Below, one piece after another: positions 6,691-16,093 of a DNA stretch of 45,961 nt. Below the pieces are notes generated by a model. It was given only the letters and a program-made list of their open reading frames with translations. It did no database searches and was not told where the DNA came from. The first letter of the stretch is position 1. Each line of letters begins with the position of its first letter. Origin of the DNA: a virus; the IMG/VR virus record IMGVR_UViG_3300046837_000052, positions 1 to 45,961 of that record. One strand, written 5' to 3'. Made by a program: the position numbers and the translations under genes.

Positions 6691-9600
6691 CACTGGTCGT
6701 CTGCTGCCACGCCTTGCGCAGTTCGGAGTATCCCTCCCGCAGTTTCATGGCATCGTTGCGCATCGAGGCCAGAGCGCCAGTCTCCCCGCCCGCCATCTGC
6801 TCTAGCTCCTGCTCTGAACCAGTCCCTTCACCGAGCTTCTCCTCGCCGCGCTTCATCCTCTGACTCGCCTCGTCCGTGGCGTTGACCTCTTCCTGGAACC
6901 GCTGTCCACGCCCAGCCGGGTTGGGCTGGCTGATGAAGTAGCTCGCACCAGGGAACTGCGCCGCCCGCACTTCGTTCCCTGTCAGGAGATCGGACATGCC
7001 GTTGACGAACTTGAAGGCGTTACGCGCTGTCCCGCCAACCATGAACGTGGCGACGTGCTCTAGCCACTCGGGGCTCAGGTCGATCGGGCCGGGGTTGGTC
7101 TCCGTGCCGCCGATCATGGCGAGCTGCTTCGCTACCGCCGCCCACTGAGGACTGACCGTGGTGAACGCGCGCTCGTAGTTTGGCTTGGCTAGTTCCCAGG
7201 GCTGACGGGGCGGAGCGATCTGCCGGCCAAAGGCGTCGGAGTTCTCGGCGATCTCCGTCAGCGGGCGGAAGGCCGTGGGCGTCATCTCGGTAGCGATCGT
7301 GTGCGCGCCGATCGGGTTCATGTTCTCCAGACTTTCGAGCGCCACCTTCTGCGCGAAGTCGGATGGCTTGATGCTTCCGCTGTACAAGTGCTCGGCCAGG
7401 ACACCCGTGTAGAACGGGAGGTTCCAGCCCCACGCCAGGGGGAAGCCGTAGAACTTTCCTTCACCGGCTGCGATCCGGAAATGGCGGGCCTTCTCCCAGT
7501 CCCCGAGCGAATCCCAGGCGTTGGTTCCGTCCTCGTCCTGGCCCCCGTTGTACCGGTTGTACAGGGACTCCATGAACCCGGCCGCCGCCATGCCGGAAGC
7601 CAGGGCGATGCCCCTCTTGGTGCCCACCGCCCGGGCGAAGCGGGACAACCCGGCAAGATTGGCCGCCCCGAAAGCGTAGGCCGCGCCGAGCGCAGGAGCA
7701 ATCGTGCCTCGACGGTTGAAGTTGACAGTGATCCCCTTCGAAACGGCAGCAGCCGCATCGTCCGACATGCCGCGCGCCTTCGCAGCCTTCCACGCGGAGT
7801 AGCGAGTTGCCTGTTCGACGGCTCCGTTGAAGTTCTCGAAGCTCTGGACAACGTCCGACATCACCTTCTTGATGTGGGCCGGCTTGTCCGAGTCTGCGTA
7901 CCTCTGGAATTCCTTGCCCAGGCGCTGCTTCTGGTTCTCGTAGCTCATCAGCTCGACCATGCCGGTCGTGCCGCCCGCAGCCTGGAACTTCCGGAAGTCG
8001 GCCGTATCATCCGACGGAGCCTTCTCGAAGGCGGCCTTCATCGCCGTCTTCATGGAGTCGAAGACGTTGCTGGGCTTCACCACCTCCTTGGCGAATCCAG
8101 CATTCAGGTCAACTGTCCCGAACGCAGCAGCAGCGCCGAGGTCTCTCGGCAGGTTGCCACCAGAGAAGATCACGTTCCACGCGGTGGCCATGTTCGTGAC
8201 CATGCGGGTCATCGGCCGCATCCACCCGAGCCACTTCGGAGCGTTCTGGACGTTCAGGCGAGTTAGCGCCTTGGCCAGCTTGAACCCGTCCTTCCCGTAC
8301 AGGCCGACCCACTTCTTCTCTCCGTTCTCGATGAAGCGGAAGACGCGGTTAGTCTCCACCAGCGACTTGGGAATATCGGCGAAACCGTCGTAGACCTGCC
8401 ACTTCGAGCTGTCCTGATTCTCGCGGACGAAGTCCCCGAAGGACCGGCCGACTCTGTTCTTCTCCGACACCGCCGCGCGCTGCATGGCCTGGCTGAATGC
8501 GGCGACAAGCGGGCTGTACGGCCTGGACGTACGTCCCTGCACGCGCTCGCTGATCTGGGTCGTCGCCTGGTACCCATCACCGTACGGCGTGTACTGAACG
8601 TCCGGCTCCCAGATGGACAGGTGCGGAACGTAGTGCGGGCCGAAGGCTTTGCGCCACCCGTCAGCCTCGCCCTTGCTCAGGTTCCCCTCCTGCACCAGCC
8701 AGTTCAGACCCTCGTCGGTCATCTGCCACACGAGGTTGCCAGCCTTGTCGTAGGCCTGCTGCTCCTTAGGGGTCAGGCTGGAGATCTCCGACTTGTACCG
8801 CGCGGCATCGGCAGGGGAGATTCCTGATCCTTTCTCCTGCTTCACAGCCCCGGGTTCTTCGGCGAGTTTCCCAGTCTCCAGGGCGGACTTCCCGCGCTCG
8901 GAAAGCTCCTGTTCGACCTCTTGGCCACGCTCCTTCTCACCACCGGACCGTGACTTGACGACCGCGCTGTACTCGGGGTCCGACTTCATCAGCAGGTAGG
9001 AGTCGAAGCTAGGTTTCCCGGGCTTGTCGTAGAACGGGTCGATGTCTCCGTCGGCCAGGGCGCTCATCACACCCTTCTGGTAGTAGTTCCTGATCCGCTG
9101 GCTCTGCTTGTAGCCAACTCGACCCCAGTAGGCGGTCTCCTTCAGGGATACGTCGCCAGACTCACCCTTGACCTTGCCCTTGATCGCACGTCGGACCGCT
9201 TCGAAGTCGTCGAAGAATGTCTCGTTAGCCGAGCGAAGCAGCCTGGCCATGGCGCTGACGTGCTCTGACGAGTCTCCTAGCGCCGGATCATCGCCCTCCT
9301 TGTAGGGAGTGAAGGCCGCGAAGAGCGGGTCCTGGTCCTTGCGCTTGCGCCCAGGCCTGTTGACCGCCTCGTCCTTGTCGAAACCGAACTGGACCCCACG
9401 CTCCCTGTTCTCCGCGATCTGCTCCATCGCAATCCGGATCTGCTTGGGAGTGATCTTCTTGACCCCGGACTTCTCGGCCATGGTCTCCATGATGGCCCTG
9501 GCTGTCGGGTCGATCTTCCCGGCCTCGACATCCCGCATCACCGCTCGGTACGCCAGCATCGTCCCGCGCACGACCTTGTTGTTCAGCCCTGCATCCACGA

Positions 9601-12424
9601 GCTTCGAGACTGACTTGAAGTTCTCGTCCGTCGGATCGAGCGTGACCTGGAGCTTGGCCGGGCCGGGCTCGACAGCCTTCTCACCAGCCTCAGCCGTGTA
9701 TCCACGGATCGCCTTCCTGATCTGCGTCGGTGTCGGGCGGAAGCCGATGTCGTCCTTGATGTCGCCGATCAGAGCCTCGCGGACGGCCGGCTTCATCCCA
9801 CCAGAGGCCACCTGGAACAGCCGGTCCTTGCCCTCGTCCGTCTGGACGTAGTGTCCGAGCGCCGTCGCCTTGCCTTCGTCGTCCAGTTCGTTGTTCTCGG
9901 CCAGACCCTTCAGGGCCTCCAGGGCGCTCTGAGCTGAGGCCTGACGATCAGCCTCCCCTTCGGCCTCTGTCTCTTCGTCCAGCGGCTCCTCGCGCGCCTT
10001 ACGCGCCGGGGGTTCCTCTTCCTCCATGACGTTCGGAGCGGCACTAGCCTTCGTCTCCGGAAGTTCAGCAGCCTGCTCGGGCGGGGCTTTGGGTTCGACC
10101 GGGGCCTCCGCCGCCGGCTCCTTGCCCTGAGCCTTCAGCTCGTCCGCAGCCTGAGCCTGGAGCCCAGCCTCGAAGCCGACGGGCTTCTTCTTGCCCATTG
10201 CCTCACGGGCCTTGGCTTGCTTCTCCTTCAGGATCTCGGCGATCTGCGGTTCGAGGTACTTCAGGTCCGAGCCCTTGGGCATCGGGAGCTGCTCCGCCTC
10301 CTCCGTCGGAACGCCCTCGACTGCCGGCTCGCCCGGGTTCTTGTGCGCCCCGATCATCCCCCACTTCTGACCAGGGGTCGGAGGGGCGAAGTTCGGCGGC
10401 TCTAGCGTCGGAGGTTTGCCGGTGGGCTCGACCTCATCTGGAACCTGTGACGCAGCACCCTGCTCCTTGCGGGCCGTGTCCTCCGCGCGCGCGCGCACAT
10501 GCTGGTCCAATTCCTGGACTGATGCGTCGAAAGTGGAGAGGCCGGGCTTGGAACTGTACTTCTGCCCTATCAGGCCGTTCAGCTTGTTTGTTATCTCGAC
10601 CGCGACGCCGTGCGCCTCCCTCGGGTTCAGATCACCACGACCACCAGTTAGCACCTGGATGTCCTTCAGCACCTGAAGCTGACGGTCCTGCATCGAGGGG
10701 AGGTCGGCCCCAGAGAGCTTGTTCACCCCCTTGATCACCGTGTCCAGGAAGTTGGCGAAGCTCAGTTTGCTCGGACCGGTAAGGGCTTTTCGTACGTAGT
10801 CCGGATCGGTGCCTAGTGTGTAAAGCATCCCGCTCACGTCCTGAGAGACCTGAGAGAATGTCTCTGCCCGAACTAGACCGGGATCCTTGAGCCACGCCGC
10901 ATCCTGATCGGGCTCGGCGTCGATCCTCCGCTTCATCGCATCGTCGAAGAGCTTCGGATACTTGGTCTGCAACTCACCGAAGAACTCTTTGAATGCGTCG
11001 GGGTTCGAGAACGCCAGCAGGTGCCCTTGTTCGTGCGCCGCGTAGCTGAAGAGCTTTGCAGGATCTGACGCCTGCGCGTCGAGCACCACAGTCCCAGACG
11101 GCGGATCGAACATCGCCGGCCGCGACAGCGCCTCTCCGGGGTGAGAGACCACCACGAGTCTTCCGCCCCGCGCCACGACGGCCTTCGAGATCGCCTGCTC
11201 CGCCTTGGTTGTCGGAGGAACGACCATCATCCGGTTGATACGGTCCCTGTCCTGATCGGACGTAGCGTCGGACAGGAGCGACGACTTGAAGCTGTCGACG
11301 ACCCCCTTCGCCTGATCGTCCACGGACTCCCACGGGATCGCGCCCTGAACCCGCTGCTCGTGCGGGATCTTGGGCTCCATCAGGTCGGACTTGATCTGCT
11401 CTGGAGTCCCGCCGCTCAGCTGGAGGATGCGCTGCCCGAACTCCGTGGAATGAACAAACCCACGTCCAGCTCCGCCGACAGTGCTCATGCCGGCGAACGC
11501 CTTCATGGCGTCGACCAGGACGGGCTTCTCCTTGTCCGTCAGCGTGTTCCAGACCGCATCGGCCGCAGCTGTCTGCGCAGCCCCAGCAGTTCCAGCGATG
11601 GCTCCGTGGACCAGGATGTCGGAGACCAGGCCCCTGGTCTTGTTGTCGATTCCAGCCAGGACCGGAAAGTCAATCCCGTACGTCGCGCCAATCCCACCGC
11701 CGAGGAAGTAGGCCTTCAGCGCCTTGCTCTTGTCTCCGGTCTCCCGAAGGACAGAGTCGTACATCTCCTCCGACTGACTGCCGGCTCCAAGCGCAGCAGA
11801 AGCCAGCGAACCAGCCACGCGCGCGCCCGTGACTCCAAGCCCAGCTTCAGTCGCCAGCTTTCCTGCGAATCCACCTGGCAGAGCAAACGCTCCGATTGTG
11901 CCGAGAGCGGATCCAGCTAGCCCAGTAACCTCCCGACCGATGGGTGCGTTAGCGCGTACATCAGCAGATGGAGGAGCGACTGACCTAGTTCCAATCTCAG
12001 CATTCCTCGCCATGTCAGCGAGGCCAGGAGCGACCGGGCGAATGATGTTCTCTGCCAGATTAGCGAATGGAGAAATGAAACTAGACGCAGCATTCGAGAG
12101 TGTGTCTTTGATGTACCCGCCGACGGTCGGCTCCCCGGGCACGACCTGCTTGATGTATTCATCCATCGGCATGATGTGAGGGGTGCCACCCTTCATCGGC
12201 CGACCGACGCGCAGGGGGAGTCCACGCCCCTGCGGCTTGAAGTTCAGCAGCTCCAGATCGGGGCCACTAACGTCCTCGCCAGCGGCCTCCATCCCGGGCC
12301 GCATCCCGACGTACTCCAGCAGCTCCTTGTCGACCTGGACGGGCTGGCTCAGGTCCAGGTTCCGGCTCTTGAAGTAGCTGAGGATGTCTTCGGCTGTAGG
12401 GTTGCCGATGCCCTGATTGGCCAT
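6590..12424 (-). CDS. giant internal virion/ejection protein with HEXXH site
   Basis: This 1944-residue protein is the last gene of the late operon, where short-tailed phages encode internal core proteins ejected with the DNA. Residues about 130-280 are Gly/Ala-rich and hydrophobic, suited to membrane insertion. HEQGH at 464-468 with Glu521 (V-R-A-E-T-F) downstream looks like a gluzincin-type metallopeptidase site. The centre (about 600-1000) is charged and low in complexity. Around 1400, MVTNMATAWNVIFSGGNLPRD and later hydrophobic segments resemble the 'large polyvalent protein' LPD38-type region of phage internal proteins. The C-terminus is a Glu/Gln-rich coiled coil. Its ATG directly follows the stop of the 468-aa gene. 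No lytic transglycosylase motif is evident. Confidence 0.72.
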   Translation of the reverse strand: MANQGIGNPTAEDILSYFKSRNLDLSQPVQVDKELLEYVGMRPGMEAAGEDVSGPDLELLNFKPQGRGLPLRVGRPMKGGTPHIMPMDEYIKQVVPGEPTVGGYIKDTLSNAASSFISPFANLAENIIRPVAPGLADMARNAEIGTRSVAPPSADVRANAPIGREVTGLAGSALGTIGAFALPGGFAGKLATEAGLGVTGARVAGSLASAALGAGSQSEEMYDSVLRETGDKSKALKAYFLGGGIGATYGIDFPVLAGIDNKTRGLVSDILVHGAIAGTAGAAQTAAADAVWNTLTDKEKPVLVDAMKAFAGMSTVGGAGRGFVHSTEFGQRILQLSGGTPEQIKSDLMEPKIPHEQRVQGAIPWESVDDQAKGVVDSFKSSLLSDATSDQDRDRINRMMVVPPTTKAEQAISKAVVARGGRLVVVSHPGEALSRPAMFDPPSGTVVLDAQASDPAKLFSYAAHEQGHLLAFSNPDAFKEFFGELQTKYPKLFDDAMKRRIDAEPDQDAAWLKDPGLVRAETFSQVSQDVSGMLYTLGTDPDYVRKALTGPSKLSFANFLDTVIKGVNKLSGADLPSMQDRQLQVLKDIQVLTGGRGDLNPREAHGVAVEITNKLNGLIGQKYSSKPGLSTFDASVQELDQHVRARAEDTARKEQGAASQVPDEVEPTGKPPTLEPPNFAPPTPGQKWGMIGAHKNPGEPAVEGVPTEEAEQLPMPKGSDLKYLEPQIAEILKEKQAKAREAMGKKKPVGFEAGLQAQAADELKAQGKEPAAEAPVEPKAPPEQAAELPETKASAAPNVMEEEEPPARKAREEPLDEETEAEGEADRQASAQSALEALKGLAENNELDDEGKATALGHYVQTDEGKDRLFQVASGGMKPAVREALIGDIKDDIGFRPTPTQIRKAIRGYTAEAGEKAVEPGPAKLQVTLDPTDENFKSVSKLVDAGLNNKVVRGTMLAYRAVMRDVEAGKIDPTARAIMETMAEKSGVKKITPKQIRIAMEQIAENRERGVQFGFDKDEAVNRPGRKRKDQDPLFAAFTPYKEGDDPALGDSSEHVSAMARLLRSANETFFDDFEAVRRAIKGKVKGESGDVSLKETAYWGRVGYKQSQRIRNYYQKGVMSALADGDIDPFYDKPGKPSFDSYLLMKSDPEYSAVVKSRSGGEKERGQEVEQELSERGKSALETGKLAEEPGAVKQEKGSGISPADAARYKSEISSLTPKEQQAYDKAGNLVWQMTDEGLNWLVQEGNLSKGEADGWRKAFGPHYVPHLSIWEPDVQYTPYGDGYQATTQISERVQGRTSRPYSPLVAAFSQAMQRAAVSEKNRVGRSFGDFVRENQDSSKWQVYDGFADIPKSLVETNRVFRFIENGEKKWVGLYGKDGFKLAKALTRLNVQNAPKWLGWMRPMTRMVTNMATAWNVIFSGGNLPRDLGAAAAFGTVDLNAGFAKEVVKPSNVFDSMKTAMKAAFEKAPSDDTADFRKFQAAGGTTGMVELMSYENQKQRLGKEFQRYADSDKPAHIKKVMSDVVQSFENFNGAVEQATRYSAWKAAKARGMSDDAAAAVSKGITVNFNRRGTIAPALGAAYAFGAANLAGLSRFARAVGTKRGIALASGMAAAGFMESLYNRYNGGQDEDGTNAWDSLGDWEKARHFRIAAGEGKFYGFPLAWGWNLPFYTGVLAEHLYSGSIKPSDFAQKVALESLENMNPIGAHTIATEMTPTAFRPLTEIAENSDAFGRQIAPPRQPWELAKPNYERAFTTVSPQWAAVAKQLAMIGGTETNPGPIDLSPEWLEHVATFMVGGTARNAFKFVNGMSDLLTGNEVRAAQFPGASYFISQPNPAGRGQRFQEEVNATDEASQRMKRGEEKLGEGTGSEQELEQMAGGETGALASMRNDAMKLREGYSELRKAWQQTTSASEKKELEAAMTELQRAMREMTQSARQPSTRAR

Positions 12425-13831
12425 CTACTTCTTCCCGCTCATCATCAGCTCCTGAAGAGCTGAATTGTAGCTGTCGGCCTTGTTCTGTTCCGGATCCACC
12501 AACGGGAAGCCTACCTGCTGTTGGCCACCGACGTTCATGACCTGGCCCATCCCCTGAAGACTGCCCTGAACTTCCTGGTTCGCTGCCGCGCGCAGCTCGT
12601 CGTCAGACATGGGCGTGTACTTCGAGAGGATCCGCTGGCCGGGAGACGCGCGCATCTTGTCGTCGAAAGCCTTTAGCCGCTTGTACGCGGATTCGATCTG
12701 CGCCTGGATGATCCTGGGAGTGACGCCGGTATTCGCTCCTCCAACTCCACGGCTCTTGTCGTACTCGGCCTGGGCATCTCGCCACCGAGCCTCGCTCTCC
12801 AGGTACCTGTTTCTCCAGGTGCTGGACTCCGCCTCAGCCCCGGCCTTGCGGTTGAAGACCCCGCGCCAGTAGTTCTCTGACCCAGCCTGGACGGGCTTCT
12901 TTCCATCCGGAGTGTCGATCTCCACCTGGTTTTGCAGGCTCAGGTTCATGATCCGCTGCCCCTCTTCCGGAGGCATCGTCCCCGCATTCACGGACTCCGA
13001 CGCAGCCTGCGCCGCTCGCATCGCAGCCGGGTGAATTCCGGGGTTCTCCATCATCTGCTGCTTGATGTGTGACGCAGCGATGAACGCAGTCTCTCCCTTG
13101 GCGTTCTCGTTTGTGAACCAGTTGGTCAGGAACGTCCCGCGCTGGCGGATGCTGTCGAGGTCGACCGACTTGTTGTTCAAATCGTTGGCCTGCTGCGTCA
13201 GCATGTTGTGAATCCACTCGGGCGGCTGAACCTCAGCTCCGCCCTTCCGGATCTTGTACGGGCCGGTCGGATCGCTGAGCATCCGATTGAAGTGGTCGGC
13301 CTCGTCTCGCCTCTGAGCCATCGACTCGGACTCGGTCGCCTCCTTCTGCGCCGAATGGAAGATGTCGTTCAGCGCCTGCGGCGGGAGATACTTCATCCCG
13401 GGGTGCTGCGCGATCATGCCGATGATGCTGGACCTGTACTGCGTGCGCAGATCTGCGTCAGAAGCAGCGGGCTGCTCAGGCCCGTACACGTTCGACGGGC
13501 CGTACGCCCCTCCACGGTGGTCGAGAACGAACTGATCCGAGGAATGTTCGTCGCCGAGCAGGGCGATCTTCTCCATGGCGCTGCTGAACGCCGCCTGCCC
13601 CTGCTGCGCCTCGGAGTACTGCTGCTTGCCGAACGCGAACTCCTGCTGCTTCAGCCCCAGTTCCTGAGCGGCACGCTGCCCCGCCTCCTTCTGGAGGTCA
13701 ATCAGTCTGTCCTGCTGCGCGAGCTGGTGGCCCTGGACGTATCCAGTTGCCAACCCCTGAGCCAGGCCAGTCAGTCCGGTCAGGAGGGGGTTCTGATTAC
13801 CCTGGAGTGCGCCAGCGGAGACGTTGACCAC
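12425..13831 (-). CDS. internal virion protein, Gln-rich coiled coil
   Basis: This is a 468-residue product from a GTG that overlaps the preceding stop. It is rich in Gln, Ala, Glu and Met, with long predicted helices (AQQDRLIDLQKEAGQRAAQE and others) and no transmembrane segment. Size, composition and position between a small Gly/Ala-rich protein and a giant protein match the three-protein internal core of T7-like phages (small, medium, large). It is therefore a likely ejection or core protein that assembles on the portal inside the capsid. This rests on synteny and composition, since such proteins diverge rapidly. Confidence 0.62.
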   Translation of the reverse strand: MVNVSAGALQGNQNPLLTGLTGLAQGLATGYVQGHQLAQQDRLIDLQKEAGQRAAQELGLKQQEFAFGKQQYSEAQQGQAAFSSAMEKIALLGDEHSSDQFVLDHRGGAYGPSNVYGPEQPAASDADLRTQYRSSIIGMIAQHPGMKYLPPQALNDIFHSAQKEATESESMAQRRDEADHFNRMLSDPTGPYKIRKGGAEVQPPEWIHNMLTQQANDLNNKSVDLDSIRQRGTFLTNWFTNENAKGETAFIAASHIKQQMMENPGIHPAAMRAAQAASESVNAGTMPPEEGQRIMNLSLQNQVEIDTPDGKKPVQAGSENYWRGVFNRKAGAEAESSTWRNRYLESEARWRDAQAEYDKSRGVGGANTGVTPRIIQAQIESAYKRLKAFDDKMRASPGQRILSKYTPMSDDELRAAANQEVQGSLQGMGQVMNVGGQQQVGFPLVDPEQNKADSYNSALQELMMSGKK

Positions 13832-14451
13832 TAGTGTCTAGCTCCCATCGCAAGCCCAGCGATGTTCCCGCCTGCGCTGAGGAGCTGCATCATTCGGTCA
13901 GCCAGCGTCGGAGCATTGCTCACGCTCTCGTATGCCATGCCCAGGGGGTTCATCTGTTGCTGCCCGTAGCCCTGCTCCAGACTGGAGAGCCCCTGCCAGG
14001 CTCCGCCCATCGCCTGGCCACGGGCAGCTTCGAGGTTCGCCTTGGCGGAGGCGACCGAACTGTTGATCGACGCCAGCGTCCGCTGGGTCTGTCCCATAGC
14101 TGATGTGCTGGCCTGGGATGCAGCTGTCGTGTTCCCCAGACCCCTGGAAGCCATGGACTGGGCAACCTGCCCCTGCGCCTGCGCGCCCGCAGACTGGGCC
14201 ATCAGCGTATTGGCAGACCCAACGCGACCGACGTTCTCGATCGCCTTGTTGTAGCCGGACGACAGCTCGTCCAGTCCGTGGAGCTGGTAGCCGGTCGACT
14301 TGGTGTGAGCCAGGGCGAGCTTCTGCTCCATCTCCTGGAGCAACGCCTTCAGGTTAGCGCCCTTTCCCTGATCGCCACCGAGCATGCCAAGCATGCCCAG
14401 GCCACCAAAGCCGCCGCCAACGCCCTTGATCAGTCCACCAAGTCCACCCAT
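13831..14451 (-). CDS. small internal virion protein (T7 gp14-like by position)
   Basis: This is a 206-residue protein. The first 30 residues are almost entirely Gly, Leu and Met (a flexible hydrophobic stretch), followed by an Ala/Gln/Ser-rich helical body and a second hydrophobic stretch at the end (AGGNIAGLAMGA). This pattern is typical of the smallest ejected core protein of podoviruses, which inserts in the host outer membrane. AGGAG precedes the ATG and the stop overlaps the next gene. Identification is by composition and gene order, not by a sequence signature. Confidence 0.58.
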   Translation of the reverse strand: MGGLGGLIKGVGGGFGGLGMLGMLGGDQGKGANLKALLQEMEQKLALAHTKSTGYQLHGLDELSSGYNKAIENVGRVGSANTLMAQSAGAQAQGQVAQSMASRGLGNTTAASQASTSAMGQTQRTLASINSSVASAKANLEAARGQAMGGAWQGLSSLEQGYGQQQMNPLGMAYESVSNAPTLADRMMQLLSAGGNIAGLAMGARH

Positions 14452-14460
14452 GGCTAACTC

Positions 14461-15015
14461 CTACGCAACGGTGATACAGCTGCCGTTGTCGCTCAGGACC
14501 TCGACGAACGAACTGATTCTGTGGTTGGTCGCCGTCCCGGCAGAGCGGGCGCACTTGACGTTGATGGCGATGGTCTGGGTGGCACCAATACCACCAGAGG
14601 CCGCACCAAGCGAAGCCGTGACTGTGGCGTTGGCGGTCAGGCCGTTCTGCGTGGCAGTTCCGACCGCAGCGCCGATCGTCGCCCCGGTCGCAGCGCCAGC
14701 GATCCGGGCAATGGCGATGTAGTACTCCTTCGTGGAGGTCGAGTCGCCGTCACCAAGGGTGCCGCAGGTGTACAGCCGTATGGCCCCACCGCATGTGGAG
14801 TTGACAACGGTGATCGTGAACACAGCCTGGTCTGTGTTGTCGGCCACCGGGAAGAAGTTGATGTACGCCTTCTGGTATTGACCAGTCAGCTTGGCGTCGA
14901 CCCCGCTGTTCAGAACCGTGATCGCAGCCGTGTTGGCGACGACCGTTGTATTGGTGGTTCCGACCTGAGAGTCGGTGTAGACCTGAGCTTGCTGTACTGC
15001 GCCGTGCGATGCCAT
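14461..15015 (-). CDS. putative minor structural protein, beta-rich
   Basis: This is a 184-residue protein dominated by Ala, Thr, Val, Gly and Ser with short alternating beta strands. It has four Cys residues and a Gly/Ala-rich middle (AGAATGATIGAAVGTA). I see no signal peptide and no enzymatic motif. It lies between the small membrane proteins and the internal core proteins, four bases after a stop. Composition suggests a virion surface or tail-associated protein of the kind that decorates capsids, but it could not be assigned to a family. Confidence 0.55.
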   Translation of the reverse strand: MASHGAVQQAQVYTDSQVGTTNTTVVANTAAITVLNSGVDAKLTGQYQKAYINFFPVADNTDQAVFTITVVNSTCGGAIRLYTCGTLGDGDSTSTKEYYIAIARIAGAATGATIGAAVGTATQNGLTANATVTASLGAASGGIGATQTIAINVKCARSAGTATNHRISSFVEVLSDNGSCITVA

Positions 15016-15018
15016 GGG

Positions 15019-15426
15019 TTATTTCCCGGAAGAGAGTTTGTCTTTGATGTTTTTGAGGAAGCCTAGAACGTGGAACTTGTGCTGCCCACCGAGCAGGAGA
15101 TTCAATGCCAGCCACCCAAGTCCAATCAGGAATAGGTAGCCAAAAAGCTGGTGGATCAGATCGGAGATGAATGATCCAGGAGTCGGAGTTGGTGCTGGAC
15201 ACCCACCGAACCAGCCATTCGTCGCACCCCAGAGCGTCACTCCGAGAGTGACCGCACCGAGCACGAGCCCGGGAACTCCACCGACAAGTAGGCCACCGCC
15301 AACAGCAGCAGCGGTACCCGCTGACACGCCGATACCCGGGCCGAGCGGAGGAGATTCGTGGTGCGATCCACCGGACACACAGGCGGCGAGGATCAGGACG
15401 AGTAGAACGAAGAGTTTATTCTTCAT
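15019..15426 (-). CDS. putative lipoprotein with membrane segments (lysis candidate)
   Basis: This is a 135-residue protein starting MKNKLFVLLVLILAACVSGG: a type II signal peptide with lipobox LAAC, so Cys would be lipid-modified after cleavage. Two further hydrophobic segments follow, one Gly/Val-rich (about 35-65) and one near FGYLFLIGLGWLALNLLL (about 95-112), and a basic tail. I prefer ATG 15426 (AAGG eight bases upstream) to an in-frame start at 15492 because it restores the signal peptide. It overlaps the preceding membrane-protein gene by 11 bases. Placement beside another one-span membrane protein suggests a lysis function (spanin or holin partner), but spanins usually lack extra spans. 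Confidence 0.6.
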   Translation of the reverse strand: MKNKLFVLLVLILAACVSGGSHHESPPLGPGIGVSAGTAAAVGGGLLVGGVPGLVLGAVTLGVTLWGATNGWFGGCPAPTPTPGSFISDLIHQLFGYLFLIGLGWLALNLLLGGQHKFHVLGFLKNIKDKLSSGK

Positions 15427-15697
15427 CGGGATACCTTGCCTTGCCTCCATTTGATAGCTCAGGAACGGACGACAATGGGTTTTGCCTGGCAAAGCGGAGA
15501 GCCCACGCCTCCATCTGCGAGTATGTCCACGTCTCGCCGTGCTGGGATTCGATTGAAGCCAGCCGGTTGTCGATCTTCTGGAGCCGACCGTTCAGCCAGA
15601 GTATGCCAACCGTGAATGAGCCCATAAGGCTGAGAGCAATTCCGATTGGCACTAGGGTCTGATCCGTGATCACTGACTGAAGGATAGTCAGAAGCAT
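15416..15697 (-). CDS. one-span membrane protein (holin/i-spanin-like)
   Basis: This 93-residue protein has one transmembrane helix (LVPIGIALSLMGSFTVGILW, about 16-35), then a short coiled coil (LQKIDNRLASIES) and a soluble segment with W-x-Y-S-Q-M-E-A-W-A-L-R-F and QNP. A short N-terminal membrane span followed by a coiled coil and a 'W...LR...NP' region is common in small phage membrane proteins of lysis cassettes, annotated as holin-like. It overlaps the lipoprotein gene downstream, so the two may act together. No endolysin is adjacent, which weakens the lysis assignment. Confidence 0.55.
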   Translation of the reverse strand: MLLTILQSVITDQTLVPIGIALSLMGSFTVGILWLNGRLQKIDNRLASIESQHGETWTYSQMEAWALRFARQNPLSSVPELSNGGKARYPDEE

Positions 15698-15699
15698 GA

Positions 15700-16077
15700 C
15701 TAGCCCGCACAGCCAATTTCGCCCTCAGCCTCGAAGGTCAGTGCGGTGGTCGTATTGGACCCACCGACCAGGAAGTCGGCCGAGTCGAAGCGCCACTCCC
15801 CGTACCGCTCGGCATAGGAGTTGGCAGCCACTGAGAACGCATTCCACTGGAACTCGGTGCCGGCAGCGTTTCCGCCAGTCGCACCCTTCCAGAGGGACAC
15901 GGTCACAGCGCCCGCCGTTTTGTTCGTGACGGTGATGTGGCGCAGGATGATGTACCGGTTCATGTCGGTGTATCCGACCGGAGGAGTAGCCATCGCTCCA
16001 GTGCCGACGTTCAGGATGTTGGTCGTGAGAGTGGTAGTCAGGGCCACGGGGCCAATGTTTAGTCTGCGGTTCTGCAT
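15700..16077 (-). CDS. putative small structural protein
   Basis: This is a 125-residue beta-rich protein (Thr, Val, Ala, Gly) with an NRYIILRHITVTNKTAGAVT segment and a C-terminal TTALTFEAEGEIGC. Similar short beta-sandwich proteins accompany tail-fibre genes in podoviruses and may cap or attach fibres. It follows the collagen-like fibre gene by 16 bases and precedes the membrane-protein gene by two. Its composition is like that of the 106-aa protein on the other side of the fibre, which suggests related roles. Function unproven. Confidence 0.55.
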   Translation of the reverse strand: MQNRRLNIGPVALTTTLTTNILNVGTGAMATPPVGYTDMNRYIILRHITVTNKTAGAVTVSLWKGATGGNAAGTEFQWNAFSVAANSYAERYGEWRFDSADFLVGGSNTTTALTFEAEGEIGCAG

Positions 16078-16093
16078 GGATGTGTCTTTCTGA

